DNA of 64,000 bases from Emiliania huxleyi CCMP1516 (GCF_000372725.1 NW_005199045.1:282199-346198); one strand, 5' to 3'; counted from the first letter of the stretch, positions 21,801 through 32,448 are shown. The notes: generated from the sequence alone by a model not told the origin. A program made the numbers and translations.

Positions 21801-22916
21801 TTGTCGGCGCCGAGAAAGTAGAGCGAGTCGCCGACGGTGTGCCCTCCCGGCAGCGGAGGAGGCGCCGACCGCGACAGGCTGGAGAGGCGGCAGTTGACGA
21901 AGCGCGCGTTGCCGGGGAAGAGCATCGCGACGCTGTCGGTCGCACGCTTGAGCGAGGAGGCGGGTCCGACGACCTCCCCCAGCTGGCCGTGCGAGAGGCT
22001 GCAGTCCGCCGTGAGCGAGCCATGGCCCGCCATCTCGGACGCGCCGACGAAAAAGACCTGCTAGGGAAATGTTAGGTAAGGTAAACTTCTAAGTGCGCGT
22101 GGGTGAGCGGTGTGTGAAGACCTGCTCGCCGAGGACGTAGCCCCCGACCAGCGGCGGAGGCGGCTCTCGAGACACCGACGTCAAGTAGAGGTCGGCCAGC
22201 CCGGGCGGGCCTGCGGCTCCGCCTCCCCCCGACTTGTCGACCAGCGCCGGGAGGACGTGGCTTCCATCGAGGACGTCCCGGCGCTGGCTGAGCTCCGTCT
22301 CGCTCCCGCGCCACGCCGCCGCGGGGAAGCGCATCTTGACGCCCTTTCCAACGTGCGACGGCGCCGTTGCCGGCCCGATCACCTAGTAGCAGTAGTGCGC
22401 CACTCGTCCAATAGACGCATCAGAGCATATACCCCGGTCCCGGTGTCCGACCACCTCTCCGCGCGAGGCGTGCTCGAGCCGGAACCGGCCGCCCTCGGTG
22501 GTGACGAGGCCGACGTGGGTGTAGTACAGCTCGTCGCCGGGCCGATAGCCGCCCGCTAGGGGCGGCGGCGGCTCGCGCGACAGCTCCACCGCGGCCCTCG
22601 CTGGAGGGAGCGAGATGGCATCGCGCGAGAAGCGGACCTGGACGGAGTTCTCGCCGAGCACGGGAGTGATTCCTTCCACCCTGCCCTGCTCGCCGTGCAC
22701 GATGCGCTCTCCACTCGGCAGCGTCAGGGTGGCCGCGACGTGGTAGACGAGCTCGCCCTTCCTCCAGCTGTTCTCTGTGTCCAAACGTTGGTCGATGGCG
22801 CAGGCGGAGAGCGGAGACAGGAGGCTATCGGCGTCGCTCGGGCGAGGCGACGGCGAAGCGCGGCTGCTGCGCTCGGCGCTTGGCGAGCCGCCGAACCACT
22901 GCGCGAAGGCGCGCAT
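18876..22916 (-). CDS. Tandem SH3-like repeat protein with coiled-coil, Pro-rich tail
   Basis: Five exons join in frame: 22916-22455, 22382-22122, 22057-20366, 20300-20118, 20003-18876 (1241 aa). The first part repeats a small beta-barrel unit: SREPPPPLAGGYRPGDELYY...HASRGEV, REPPPPLVGGYVLGEQVFFVG...HGQLGEVVGPAS, APPPLPGGHTVGDSLYFLG...HGALGTVMGPA. Each has a GD/GE-x-V/L-x-F/Y strand, an HGxxGxV strand and an FPGN strand. A helical TPR-like middle follows, then Lys-rich, coiled-coil (EAAKEAEEREARERAAEQ) and PPPPKPPQPQP stretches, ending DELEAVIGITPS. Function unknown; binding or scaffolding is inferred. Introns 3 and 4 have GC donors and carry minisatellites. Confidence 0.7.
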
Positions 22917-23167
22917 GGGGGGGGCGCGAGCCGACTTCGCGTGCTCATCGGCAGGCTGAGGCGGCCAAAGCGCGCCACAAGTTTACTGTGCTGCATGAAT
23001 GCTTGGGCAGGTGTGAACAACACCTCGTGCCACGGCGCCGCAGGCGCCTGTTGATGGGTCCAGGTGACAGCCCTGGATGAGCAATGCATGGTCGCTCTGC
23101 CCCCGTGCCGCGCTCACAATGGCGTCGCCCACCTCTGCAGCTCGGACTGACTCGCCCCCGCTGGGGA
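22917..23167. other. Intergenic spacer
   Basis: Presumed 5' flank of the SH3-repeat gene. No coding or regulatory element identified. Confidence 0.3.
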
Positions 23168-23452
23168 CGTCCCCCCCCCCCCCCACCGCCGCCCCCCCCC
23201 TTCCCCCTCCAGCCCCTATCCCCCCCCGCCCCTCCCCCCCCCACCCCCCCCCCCGCAGCGGCCCCCCCCTCCCCCCCCCCCCGAGCCCCCCGTCCAACCC
23301 CCCCCCCAACAACCACCCATTCCCATGGTACTGCCCCGAAGCCGCCCCCTCCACCCCCATCATACCCCGAACTTCCCCCACCCCTGGACGACCTCCCCCC
23401 CCCCAGACCCCCCCCCCCCCGCCCCCCCCCCCCCCCCCCACGCCCCACGGCC
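23168..23452 (+). repeat. Poly-C low-complexity tract
   Basis: About 285 bp of C runs broken by A, T and G. The complementary strand is poly-G with many G-runs of three or more, so it could form quadruplexes. Proline ORFs over it are artefacts of composition. Read lengths of homopolymers here may be unreliable. Confidence 0.85.
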
Positions 23453-23581
23453 GCGGAAGCTGCTCGCCGCGGAAGCTACTCGACAGGTGCCTCGCAGCTG
23501 CGTATTCTCGTATTATCTTCGAGTAAGGTATTACGTGGGGACGGTGCGTATTCTCGTATCACTAGCTAGTGTCGTGTCCAC

Positions 23582-23760
23582 TAGCTCCGAGTAGAGGGGG
23601 CGCTCCGCTGCTAGGGGAAACCTGGAGCGCGGACGAACTCTCGGAGAGTATTCTTTTTAGCTCCGAGTAGAGGGGGCGTTCCGCAGCTAGGGGGACCCAC
23701 AGCGCGAGGGAAAAATTCCGCCGCTGGGGGAACCCCGGAGCGCAGAGCTAACCCTCGGAG
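23582..23760 (+). repeat. Two imperfect ~76-bp direct repeats
   Basis: CTCCGAGTAGAGGGGGCG recurs at about 23584 and 23662. Each copy is followed by a CCGC-GCTAGGGG segment and a GGAGCGC word. They lie just 5' of the membrane-protein gene. Confidence 0.65.
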
Positions 23761-23980
23761 ACCCGTGTTCGAAGCGGCAGCACGAGGACGAGGCGAGCTG
23801 GTCGACTCGGTCGTGGCTTTCGCTGCAGGCCCAGCGCATGTCAGTCGTGCTGCAGCTCGCGGCGGCGGAAGAGATTGCGACCGATCTCAGGCTCGCCGCG
23901 GCGTCGGAGGACGCTCGGTTATCCGCAGGTACCGACCCTACCGACCGACGCCGAGTCCGCCGGCTTTGACGCCCGGTGCG

Positions 23981-26600
23981 ATGCAGCTCGAGCCGCGGCC
24001 TCCTCTGCCTGCCGAAGCTACACAGCTGGAGCTGCTTCATGCGCAGATGGCCTCGCTTCAGGCCCGTGTTCGCAAAATGGAGGAGGAGGCGGCGGCGCCG
24101 TCGGCAAGTGGCATATTCAGCCTCAAGGAGAACTCGGTTCTCAGCACGGCGACCGCAAACACGGGCGACCTGCTCGAGGTGCTCGGCTCGCTGCTCGAGG
24201 AGGCGGACGTCTCCAGCGTCTTCAACATGTACGGCTGGTGTCTCGATACCGCCTTCGGAGACGTGCAGGAGGGGGGTGGCGTCAACCTTCTCTCGGCGAG
24301 CGGCAAGATCCTGCTGCTTGCGGCGCTCGCCTTCATCCAGCTTACCTTTGCCTTTGGCGTGTACGACGTCTCGATGCTGTTCAAGCTGCGCGACGACACG
24401 AACGCCTTCAAGCCCTTCGTCGACAACTCGCTCTTCTACGCCGACGCGGCCACGGACGGGCGCGTGCCGATCATCAACATCTACTGCTCCGCCTTCTCGC
24501 TCCTCCTCCTCTCCATGCTCGTACGGCAAGAGACGCAAGGCACCATCCTCTCGATGTGCCCCCTCGAGCCCATCCTGCTTCCCCCGCCGCCCGCGCAGCG
24601 GAACAAGCCGACCGCCCCGCTGACCGCCGCCGGCATGGCGGAGCGCGCGGTGTTCGCGATCGTGCTGCAGGTCTTTTGGAGCATCCGGATGTGCATGCTC
24701 CCTGGGATGTGCCTTATTGCAACTTCGCTCATCAACGCGCAAGCGGACAACGCCCTCGACATCGTCCTCAACTCGGCGGCCGTCTAGACACCTCCGAGAC
24801 ACCTCCGAGACACCTCCGAGACGCCTCCGAGACACCTCCGAGACACCTCCGAGACACCTGCGAGACACCGTCCTCAACTCGGCCGCCTGTTCACAGCTCG
24901 AGCTGTGAGGGAGTACAGCTGAGAGCTGTGAACAGGCCGCCGTCGCGTTTATCCTCGAGCTGGACGATTTGCTGTACGAGCAGATCGTGCCGCTCCAGTC
25001 GCGCGCTGCCTACGAGGAGCGGCAGAGCAACTCGCCCCGCGCCTCGTCCCCCATCGCGTCGCGGCGCGGCCGCACGCTGGTTGGCCTCCAGGAACCTTCT
25101 AGGAGCCTTCTAGGAGCCTTCTAGGAGCCTTCTAGGCGCGGCCGCACGCTGGTTCGCCTCCAGGAACCTTCCAGGAGCTTTCTAGGAGCCTTCTAGGAGC
25201 CTTCTAGGCGCGGCCGCACGCTGGTTGGCTTCTACTCGAACGCGGTCCTCGCCCTCGATTTTGCGATCGGCCTCTGCTGCTACCTCGCGTCTGCCGGGGA
25301 CGGCGGCAAGGAGAGCCGGCTCGTGCCGGGGCTCTACCCAAGCAGCGAGCCCGACTACCCGCTGGAGTACACCTACCTCAAGTACCACGTCCTCCTCCGC
25401 GCCCTCCTCCTCGCGGCCTGGAGGGGACCCTTCCGGGACCCTTCCGCGACCCTTCCTGGACCCTTCTAGGCGCCCTCCTCCTCGCGGCCTGCGAGATGCA
25501 CGTCAACTACCGACCCCGCCGCGAGGTGCGGGCGCTGTGGGCCGACGAGTTCAGGGCGTCGCTCTCGCTCTGCTCCGCCGCGCTCGCAGGGCGCGTCGGA
25601 CTCCTGTACGGCATGGCTGTGAAGAGCGTCTCTTCACACCTCCGGCTGTGAACAGGCGCGTCCTCCTGTACGGCGTCGCCGTGCTCGGCTTTGCGTGCGC
25701 CGTCTACACGATCGGCCAGGCCGCGCTGCTGCAGCCGTTGGGGGGAGCCTTCTCGGACCCTTCTCGGAACCGTCTCGGAACCTTCTAGGCCGCGCTGCTG
25801 CAGTCGTGGGGGAGCCTTCTCGGAGCCTTCTCGGAACCGTCTCGGAACCTTCTAGGCCGCGCTGCTGCAGTCGTGGGGGGAGCCTTCTCGGAGCCTTCTC
25901 GGAACCGTCTCGGAACTTTCTAGGCCGCGCTGCTGCAGTCGTGGGGGGAGCCTTCTCGGAGCCTTCTCGGAACCGTCTCGGAACCTTCTAGGCCGCGCTG
26001 CTGCAGTCGTGGGGGGAGCAGTCCCTCGGGGGGGGTCTGCTCGAGTTCGTGCCTGCCATCGGACAGTGCGTCGACCAGGCCTTTGACCCGTCCAGTGCGG
26101 ACCCGAACGCGCCGCTCTGCGGCGCCCTCTCGCCGTCGTGCGGCGCGGAGCTGTACCCGCGCGGCAACGCCTCCAGCTACGCGGACTTTGAGGTTGCGTG
26201 CAAGGACCTGCACAACAGCGAGCCCTTCTACTCCAGCCTCCAGAACTTCATCGCGGCTTCGCGGACGTGTATCCCCGAGCTGATGCGAGATATAGCCGAG
26301 ATATAGCCGAGATACTGCCGAGATACAGTCGCGGACGTGCATCCCCGAGCTGATGCGAGATATAGCCGAGATATAGCCGAGATACTGCCGAGATACAGTC
26401 GCGGACGTGCATCCTCGAGCTGATGCGAGTTGCAGCCGAGATGCAGCCGAGATGCAGCCGAGGTATAGCGAGATGTAGCCGAGGTATTCCCCACACGGAG
26501 ACGAACCTTCTCGGAACTGTCCAGGCGCGCCTTGTGGGCCGACGAGCTGCGCGTGCCATCGCCGCTCTGCGGCGAGGGGGGCGGCGGCCCGCCGCTGTAG
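23981..26600 (+). CDS. Polytopic membrane protein of unknown function, 7 exons
   Basis: Exons: 23981-24775, 24936-25063, 25208-25398, 25470-25590, 25656-25719, 25992-26284, 26525-26600. All joins keep frame (555 aa). The start at ATG 23981 is chosen because it begins a coiled coil (LELLHAQMASLQARVRKMEE); extra 5' exons are possible. Hydrophobic segments: LLLAALAFIQLTFAFGVYD, YCSAFSLLLLSMLV, AVFAIVLQVFWSIRMCMLPG, the 'VLNSAAVAFILELDD' stretch across intron 1, LALDFAIGLCCYLAS, LLRALLLAA and LLYGVAVLGFACAVYTIG. The C-terminal part has several Cys (QCVDQAFD, CGALSPSCGAELY) and looks lumenal. All six introns begin GC and copy the start of the next exon. I do not recognise the family. Confidence 0.65.
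25064..25207 (+). repeat. Intron containing a tandem copy of exon start plus minisatellite
   Basis: The 22 bp that start exon 3 at 25208 also occur at the intron start (25064) and, with one difference, in the middle (25136). Each copy is followed by CAGGAACCTTCTAGGAGCC-type units ending TTCTAG. The intron is therefore two tandem copies of [exon start + repeat]. Confidence 0.85.
25720..25991 (+). repeat. Intron made of four tandem [exon-start + minisatellite] units
   Basis: GCCGCGCTGCTGCAG, the start of the exon at 25992, recurs at the intron start (25720) and at about 25788, 25856 and 25924. Each copy is followed by GGGGGAGCCTTCTCGGA, GAACCGTCTCGGAACC and TTCTAG. Period about 68 bp. Confidence 0.85.
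26285..26524 (+). repeat. Intron with three copies of the preceding exon end and CGAGATA repeats
   Basis: TCGCGGACGTGYATCC plus the exon end GAGCTGAT recurs at 26255 (exon), about 26330 and about 26400. The copies are separated by GAGATATAGCCGAGATA-type units ending ATACAG. The intron ends with GAACCTTCTCGGAACTGTCC and AG. Confidence 0.8.
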
Positions 26601-27282
26601 TCCGGCGGCGAGGGAGGCAGCGACGGCGGCTCCCCGCCGCACATATCGGTGTCGAGGGACGCAGCGACGGTGGCGGCCCATCGCCGCCATCCGGCCCGTC
26701 GCCGCCATCCGTCGGTGCTGGCCCCGGGTGGATCTCGGGTAGATCTCGGGTGGATCTCCGGTAGATCTCGGGTGGATCTCGGGTGGATCTCGGGAGGGAG
26801 GTGACCGTCGCCGCTCGGCCAAAGGAGAGCTCGTCCGTCCGGAGACTTCCTGTACACTTCCTCTCTCTCCTTCCTCTCCGAGTCTGATAGCAGCGCCGGT
26901 GCGGTGTGGCAACTTCCGCTTGTGAGGTAGGAGGCCGCTCGCGGTCTCCGGAGGCGGCTAGAGTTAGGGTAGGGTGATGTGCTCGACCATGCAGAGTCGT
27001 GAGGTGGCTCGTACGGTACGGCATGCCTGAGTGTGCGAGCGCAGCAGCTCGAGCGACAGTGTGTGCGTTTCTGTGTCTGGAGTTGCATGGTACTCGCGAG
27101 ACGCGAGTCGGTTTGACACTACGTGGTCTTGGTCGTTCGGTTCCGCACCCATGTCTGTACGGCAATCGAGGCTGCCTTCCCAACTACCTGCAGTTCACTC
27201 GTCGCCTCTCGTTATAAAGAAGAAAAACCCAGAGTCACCAACACAGAGCCTGCTGGCACCCTTTCGCCCTTCTCATCCCTGC
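26601..27282. other. Intergenic; 3' flanks of two convergent genes
   Basis: 26700-26790 is a GGTGGATCTCGGGTAGATCT-type minisatellite. 27225-27282 is probably the original 3' flank of the RCC1 gene, now separated from it by the transposon. No gene seen. Confidence 0.45.
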
Positions 27283-29257
27283 ATAGCGGGTGGGGAGGCC
27301 CTAAAACGGCGGGAGGGGTAGGGCTATATCGATAGAGCTAGAGGGCTCAATCACCCCTCCACCCCTCCACCCTCCACCCCTCCACCCTCCTGGAGCGAGA
27401 GGGGTCCGTCCTCGAGCCCTCCCACTTCCACCCCTCCGACCGGAGGGCTCGCCAGCCCACAGGGCTGGAGGGGTCCCCGTCGGATCGGCGTCGGGAGGGC
27501 TCCACAGGGTCCCATAGGGCTAGCGCGCTGGGAGGGTGGAGCGGTCCACCGGGGAGAGGGGTCAGGAGGGCTGGGCGAGGCGGGAGGGGTGGTGGGGTCC
27601 AGGAGGGCTCATCCCCCCCCGAGCTCGGGTGGTAGGCAAGAGGGCTCGGAACGCCGGGTGGGCTCGGAGGGACGGTCGGACAAAGAGAGGATCTTCGTGG
27701 CGGGAGGGCTCGAGAGGGGTCGGAAGGGCCTCCGGGAGGGGTCGCAAAAAAAGAATGGCGCGGAGCTTCCGAGAGTGCCCGCCACGAGAGGGTTAGAGGG
27801 GTCGGAGGGGTTTAGAGGGCTGGAGGGCTGCAGGCCTGCTGAATCCGCCCATGGACGCGGGTCAACCGGCGACGGCGCCCGTGATCGAGGGACCGGCGAC
27901 GGCGAATGAGCTGGTCTCTGCGCCGCACGACTTCACCCACGTTCGCGACTGTGGCCATCCAACAGTCTGCCGGCGCGGCGGGCGCATTCGAATGCGCCGG
28001 CCGCGCCGGCAGACTGCCAGTGCTATCCGGGCGGGCCTGCTGCGGCAGGGCGCTGCAACGCCGCCCCCTCGCCGCCACAGCAGCGCCGCCCCCGCATGGC
28101 TGCCGCCAGCAATGTCGCCGCCAGCCGCCGCCCCCAGCCGCCGCCGCCAGCTGCCGCCAGCACTGCAGCGACAGCTCTCTCTGCTGCCCAGGCGCCGCCG
28201 CGGCCACGAGTGCCACCGCCACGAGTGCCGCCGCCATCAGCGTCGCCATGGCCGCTGCCGCCGCCAGGCGGGCGAGCGAGGAGCTCCATATGAGTGTGTG
28301 TGTCTGGAGGCTCCAGCCTGTGGCGCTTCCGTTTTAGCGGAGAAACCCCAGGTATTTCGAATACCAAACGCGCTTCGTGTTTGCCTTGAGGAGCGCAGCG
28401 ACGAGTCCGTAAGGAGCGGCCCCAGCTTGCTGGGTGCGGCGCCGCCGCGCGCCGTATCGAGAGACTCTGTCGGGGCAGGTTAAAAATAGCGCCGCAGGCT
28501 CCCCGGGCCGTCCGCGCACAGACACCACGGAAACGCCTCATGATGTGTATTGCACCACTTCCGTATGCCTGCAGGGTATCTTTAACCGAGCCCTCCGAGC
28601 CCTCCACACCCCTCCACACCCCTCCGACCCCTCCGACCCCTCCGACCCCTCCGACCCCTCCGACCCCTCCGACCCCTCCGACCCCTCCACACCCCTCCGC
28701 GAGCCCTCCGAGCCCCCCGAGCCCTCCGACCCCTCCGACCCCTCCGACCCCTCCGAGCCCTCCGAGCCCCCCGAGCCCGGCTCGGTGGCTCGCCCCTCCG
28801 AGCCCTCCGGGCACTCCATCCCTCATGAGCCCTCCCGAGCCCTCCCGAGCCCTCCAGCGCCACCCTCGTGCCTCTCTGCCCTCCGAGCCCTCCGAGCCCT
28901 CCGAGCTCTCCACCCCTCCCGAGCCCCACCCCTCGCGCTAGGGACCCTCTTGCCGGACGACACCCTCCGAGCCCTCCAAGCCCCCCGAGCCCTCCAGACC
29001 CCTCCATCCGCACAGCCCCTCCGGCCCCTCTAGCCCCCTCCGACCCCTCCAGCCCTCTCTAGCCCACTGGACCCCTCCCACGCCTCGCTTTTGGCCAGCC
29101 CTCCAAGCCCCCACCCCTCCTGGGCCCTGCCGCCTGACACCTCTATCGGTGGAGGGCTTTAGGTCACGGTCCACACTCCCGCCCTCCCGACCCCTCCACA
29201 CCCCTACAGCGGCACCCCTACCCCTCCCACCGTTTTAGGGCCTCCCCACCCGCACTC
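27283..29257. mobile_element. 1975-bp foldback transposon (Mutator-like, non-autonomous)
   Basis: Flanked by identical 9-bp direct repeats CATCCCTGC at 27274-27282 and 29258-29266. The ends are inverted repeats: 27286-27322 pairs with 29217-29253 over 37 bp with one mismatch (GGGGAGGCCCTAAAACGG core). The left arm (to about 27840) is built of GGAGGGCTCGG/GGGGTCGG units and the right arm (from about 28580) of their complement, so the whole element can fold back. The centre holds a 54-bp palindrome. No transposase ORF is evident; the Pro/Gly ORFs are compositional. A 9-bp duplication with long inverted ends fits Mutator-like elements; the assignment is inference. Confidence 0.8.
27963..28016. 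repeat. 54-bp near-perfect palindrome
   Basis: CAGTCTGCCGGCGCGGC at the left pairs with GCCGCGCCGGCAGACTG at the right, through GGCGCATTCGAATGCGCC in the middle. One mismatch pair only. It lies inside the foldback transposon. Confidence 0.85.
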
Positions 29258-30693
29258 CATCCCTGCCCTGGCGCCCACGCCTCGATCTTCTTGGGCAGCA
29301 GCTGGTTCGACAGGTCCTCTCCGTGGCCTAGGCAGCCGTCGCCGCCCTTGCCCCAGGTAAACACAGCGCCGTCGGCGGTGCGGGCGAGGCTGTGATCGCA
29401 TCCCGCCGACACAGCGATGACGCGCTGGCCAGCGAAGGCCTCGACCTTCTTGGGCAGCAGCTGGTCCTGCAGGTCGCCGTGGCCCAACTTGCCAAAGCCT
29501 CCCCAGCCCCAGCTCCAGACAGCGCCGTTGGCGGTGAGGGCGAGGCTGTGAGCCAATCCAGCCGACACCGCGACGACGCGCTGCCCCGCCAAGGCCTCGA
29601 CCTTCTTCGGCTGCCGCTGCTCCTGCCCGTCGCCGTGGCCCAGCTGGCCGTCGCCTCCAAAGCCCCAGCTCCAGAGGGCGCCGTCGGCGGAGATGGCGAG
29701 GCTATGTTCGCCTCCAGCCGACACAGCGACGACACGCTGGCCAGCAAAGGCCTCGACCTGCTTTGGCAGCAGCTGGTGCTGCTGGTTGCCGTGGCCCAGC
29801 TGGCCAGAGCCTCCAAAGCCCCAGCTCCAGACGGCTCCGTCGGCGGTGATGGCGAGGCTGTGTTCGGCTCCAGCCGACACAGCGATGACACGCTGGTCAG
29901 CCAACAACTCGACCTTCTTGGGCAGCGGCTGGTTCTGCTCGTCGCCGTGGCCCAAGACGCCAGGGTGTCCACGGCCCCAGCTCCAGACGGCGCCGTCGGC
30001 GGCGAGGGCGAGGCTGTGGCTGCTTCCAGCCGACACAGCGACGATGCTCTGGCCCGCAAAGGCCTCGATCTTCTTGGGCAGCAGCTGGTTCTGCTCGCCG
30101 CCGTGACCCAGCACGCACCAGGCTCCATAGCCCCAGCTCCAGACGGCACTGTCAGGGGTGAGGGCGAGGCTGTGCCTCTCTCCAGCCGACACGCTCACGA
30201 CGCGCTCCTCGCCCAGCGGGGAAGAAGGGAGGCGGGTCGGCGTGTTGAGCCGCGTCACACCCTCGCCGTGACCGAGGAGCCCTGGAAGAGAGGACTGCGC
30301 GGAGCCGCACGACGAGAGCCGCCCCTCGCCGTCGATGAAGACGCTGTGCCACATGCCTGCCGCCGCCCTCGCCGGCGGGTTGGACTCGCACAGCAATGCG
30401 GCGAAGCACAGCCACCGCACGGCGCAGCCCTCGCCCTCCGGCTGCGCCGGCAGCTCGATGCCGCGCTCTTGCGCCCACAAGCGGATGCCCTCCACCGCAA
30501 GCGAGGCGTGGAAGAGGAGCGAGACGGCCGCGACGCAAGCGATGTCGGCGGGGTCGCAGCGAGAGAGGGCGCGCACGAGGAGCTCCGTGGGGAGGTCGAG
30601 GAGGCGGGCGGGCGGCGGCGTGTTCGGCGAGGACGCGGCGGCGGCGGAGGCGGCGGCGAGGCGGCGCGAGCGGCGGCGCGGCGGTTTGGACAT
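29218..30693 (-). CDS. F-box / RCC1-repeat protein, C-terminus altered by transposon
   Basis: Single exon from ATG 30693 to TAG 29218. Residues about 30-70 resemble an F-box (LLDLPTELLVRALSRCDPAD). Then at least six RCC1 blades follow, each with VVAVSAG-x-x-HSLAL-x-x-DGAVWSWG and GQLGHGD-type motifs. F-box/RCC1 proteins usually select substrates for SCF ubiquitin ligases; the substrate is unknown. The last 13 residues (WSAGGEALKRWEG) are read from the inverted end of the transposon at 27283-29257. Removing the element and one target copy restores ...CAG GGA TGA, a stop right at the insertion point. The insertion thus replaced the original stop and 3' UTR. Confidence 0.85.
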   Translation of the reverse strand: MSKPPRRRSRRLAAASAAAASSPNTPPPARLLDLPTELLVRALSRCDPADIACVAAVSLLFHASLAVEGIRLWAQERGIELPAQPEGEGCAVRWLCFAALLCESNPPARAAAGMWHSVFIDGEGRLSSCGSAQSSLPGLLGHGEGVTRLNTPTRLPSSPLGEERVVSVSAGERHSLALTPDSAVWSWGYGAWCVLGHGGEQNQLLPKKIEAFAGQSIVAVSAGSSHSLALAADGAVWSWGRGHPGVLGHGDEQNQPLPKKVELLADQRVIAVSAGAEHSLAITADGAVWSWGFGGSGQLGHGNQQHQLLPKQVEAFAGQRVVAVSAGGEHSLAISADGALWSWGFGGDGQLGHGDGQEQRQPKKVEALAGQRVVAVSAGLAHSLALTANGAVWSWGWGGFGKLGHGDLQDQLLPKKVEAFAGQRVIAVSAGCDHSLARTADGAVFTWGKGGDGCLGHGEDLSNQLLPKKIEAWAPGQGWSAGGEALKRWEG

Positions 30694-32295
30694 CGCGAAG
30701 AAAAGAATTTAAAGATTCTCTCTCACAGCAGACAGGCTCGACACAGGTGCGAACTGAGAAAAGAATTTTACAACTAAACTCCCTCGCACAACACTGGGCA
30801 CGGGACTGGCGCGCACTGGCACTAACACAGGTACACCACGGGAGCCGCCTAAGCGATGTGTGAGTCGGGCTCTTCGGGCTGGCTCGGGCCTCGGCGAAGA
30901 AGTCTCCTTCGTTGCGTAACTAGTTTGCATAGCGAAAACCGGCGATTTCGCAACAATCGTGACCGATCCGGATGACATGTGAGGCTTGCGATAACTGCAC
31001 TCCAAGTGCTCCAAGATCCCGCTATGGATATGCCCAACCCACAAGACTCTCGACCGGCAGCTTCTGCTGAATCACAATCGTCTTGCGCCGAGTTGTCGCC
31101 GTCGGCGACCGAACCACCGCCTTGATGGCGGCCCAGAGCGGGACAAGAAACCACCTCAGAGGCAGTGATATTTCCCGCCCGACTGAGCCCGGAACCGCCG
31201 TCGGAATCGGCGCAGCTGGCCGCGCTCCCGCCGATTTTCGCGATTTCCAGTCTGCGGGGGGAAATCGGCGGCGACGTCACTTAAGGGAAGTGCTCGACAG
31301 GAACTAAATTCCTCACCTCTTCCTTCTACCAGCCGTCTCTACATGATGTGTGGGGGCTCGGGGGGCGGGGAGAGTGGGCTCACCCGGCACGTACATCTCC
31401 TGCGGCTTGGTTTCGGCCCTCCTGGGGCGCGTCACCGCCAGCGGCTGGGCGGCAGCAGGCTCCGCGGCAGGGTCCTCGGGGGCCGGCGAAGGCGCCGGGG
31501 CGTGCCCCATCCCGGCCGGTAGGCCCTCCATCGTCGGGAGAAGCGACGCAGAGAAGCGCCCAGATGGCTGCCAGTAAGCGCGCGGCGCTGATGTTGGGCT
31601 CGCTCTCTGGAGACGCGCCCGCCGCGTTTGTCACGGAGAGCTCACTCAAGTTTTTTAGCGGGAGGAAGCCAGGTGGGGTTTAGCCCAATGTGTCGTCCAC
31701 CACGCATCAAGCACACACCCCCACGCGCGAATCGTGAATGAAGCCATACTGGGTGCCCTCCTGACACATGGTTGAACTTTTGTTTGTTCCACGCGCACGG
31801 GTAGCCTCTCCCCCACCCTAGAGCATATTGTCGTCGTCTGCAACGCCGTCATGCGCCGCCAGACGCGTCCCCGCCTGAGGGAGGAACCGGGGCTGTCAGG
31901 TCAGAGGCGGGAGGAGCAATGTGAGCAGAACCCTCGCTCGTACGCCTAGTTGGACCTCAGATCGCCCGACCGCGTCCCGGTGCGCTCTGTGGTCGGATTT
32001 GTGACGCCGCCGCACCGCGCCGCGGCGGCCGGGGGCCCTCCGAGGACGAGGATGGCCGTGATGGACCGGGACGAGCTCTGGGAGGTGGAGTGTCAGTGAG
32101 TTTATTGTAGAGACAGACCGTATGCACAATATCTCTCAGTCTAGCTAAGCCTGGGAAGGCGATGCCGGGGCCGTACAACAGCTTGATGGTGCTTCGCCGG
32201 CGTGCGTCCCGGAGCGGTCCCGGACGGCGGCCCAGGGGAGGAAAATGGAGGACAACGCCGACGGCGCTCTGATTCGACTTTTAACTTCAAACAAA
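30694..32295. other. Intergenic, no supported gene
   Basis: Repeat R3 copy at 30784-30816 (see 4834). A short frame at 31563-31679 (MAASKRAALMLGSLSGDAPA) could be a first exon, but no continuation was found. Otherwise nothing recognisable. Confidence 0.4.
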
Positions 32296-32334
32296 GACAG
32301 TCGCACGCGCCGCAGCGCGGCGCGTGCGACTGTC
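32296..32334. repeat. Perfect 18-bp stem hairpin
   Basis: GACAGTCGCACGCGCCGC, a 3-base loop AGC, then the exact complement at 32317-32334. The stem is GC-rich and lacks a following T run, so it is not a bacterial-type terminator. Function unknown. Confidence 0.9.
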
Positions 32335-32448
32335 AGGAGCGGATCCGCCAGTTAGTCGTGTTCACGCCGGGATCGTGTCCTCCACAACTTGCCCAACCAT
32401 TCAGGGCGACGAGTACGTTGGCGCGCCATCTTTTTCAGTGTATGTAGC

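Noticed and set aside
20621..22075. 484-codon plus-strand ORF
   Set aside because: It is antisense to the SH3-repeat gene. The minus strand has consistent repeat domains and in-frame splice sites.
23084..23590. Proline-rich proteins at 23.1-23.6 kb
   Set aside because: Artefact of the poly-C tract.
23687..24877. 396-codon minus-strand ORF
   Set aside because: Shadow of the membrane-protein exon; its last part is only the CACCTCCGAGA intron repeat.
28540..29060. Pro/Ser/Glu-rich or Gly-rich proteins at 28.5-29.1 kb
   Set aside because: Compositional ORFs on the CCTCCGACC minisatellite of the foldback element arms; all frames are open.
32296..32334. Rho-independent terminator
   Set aside because: No T run follows the stem, and the DNA is eukaryotic nuclear.
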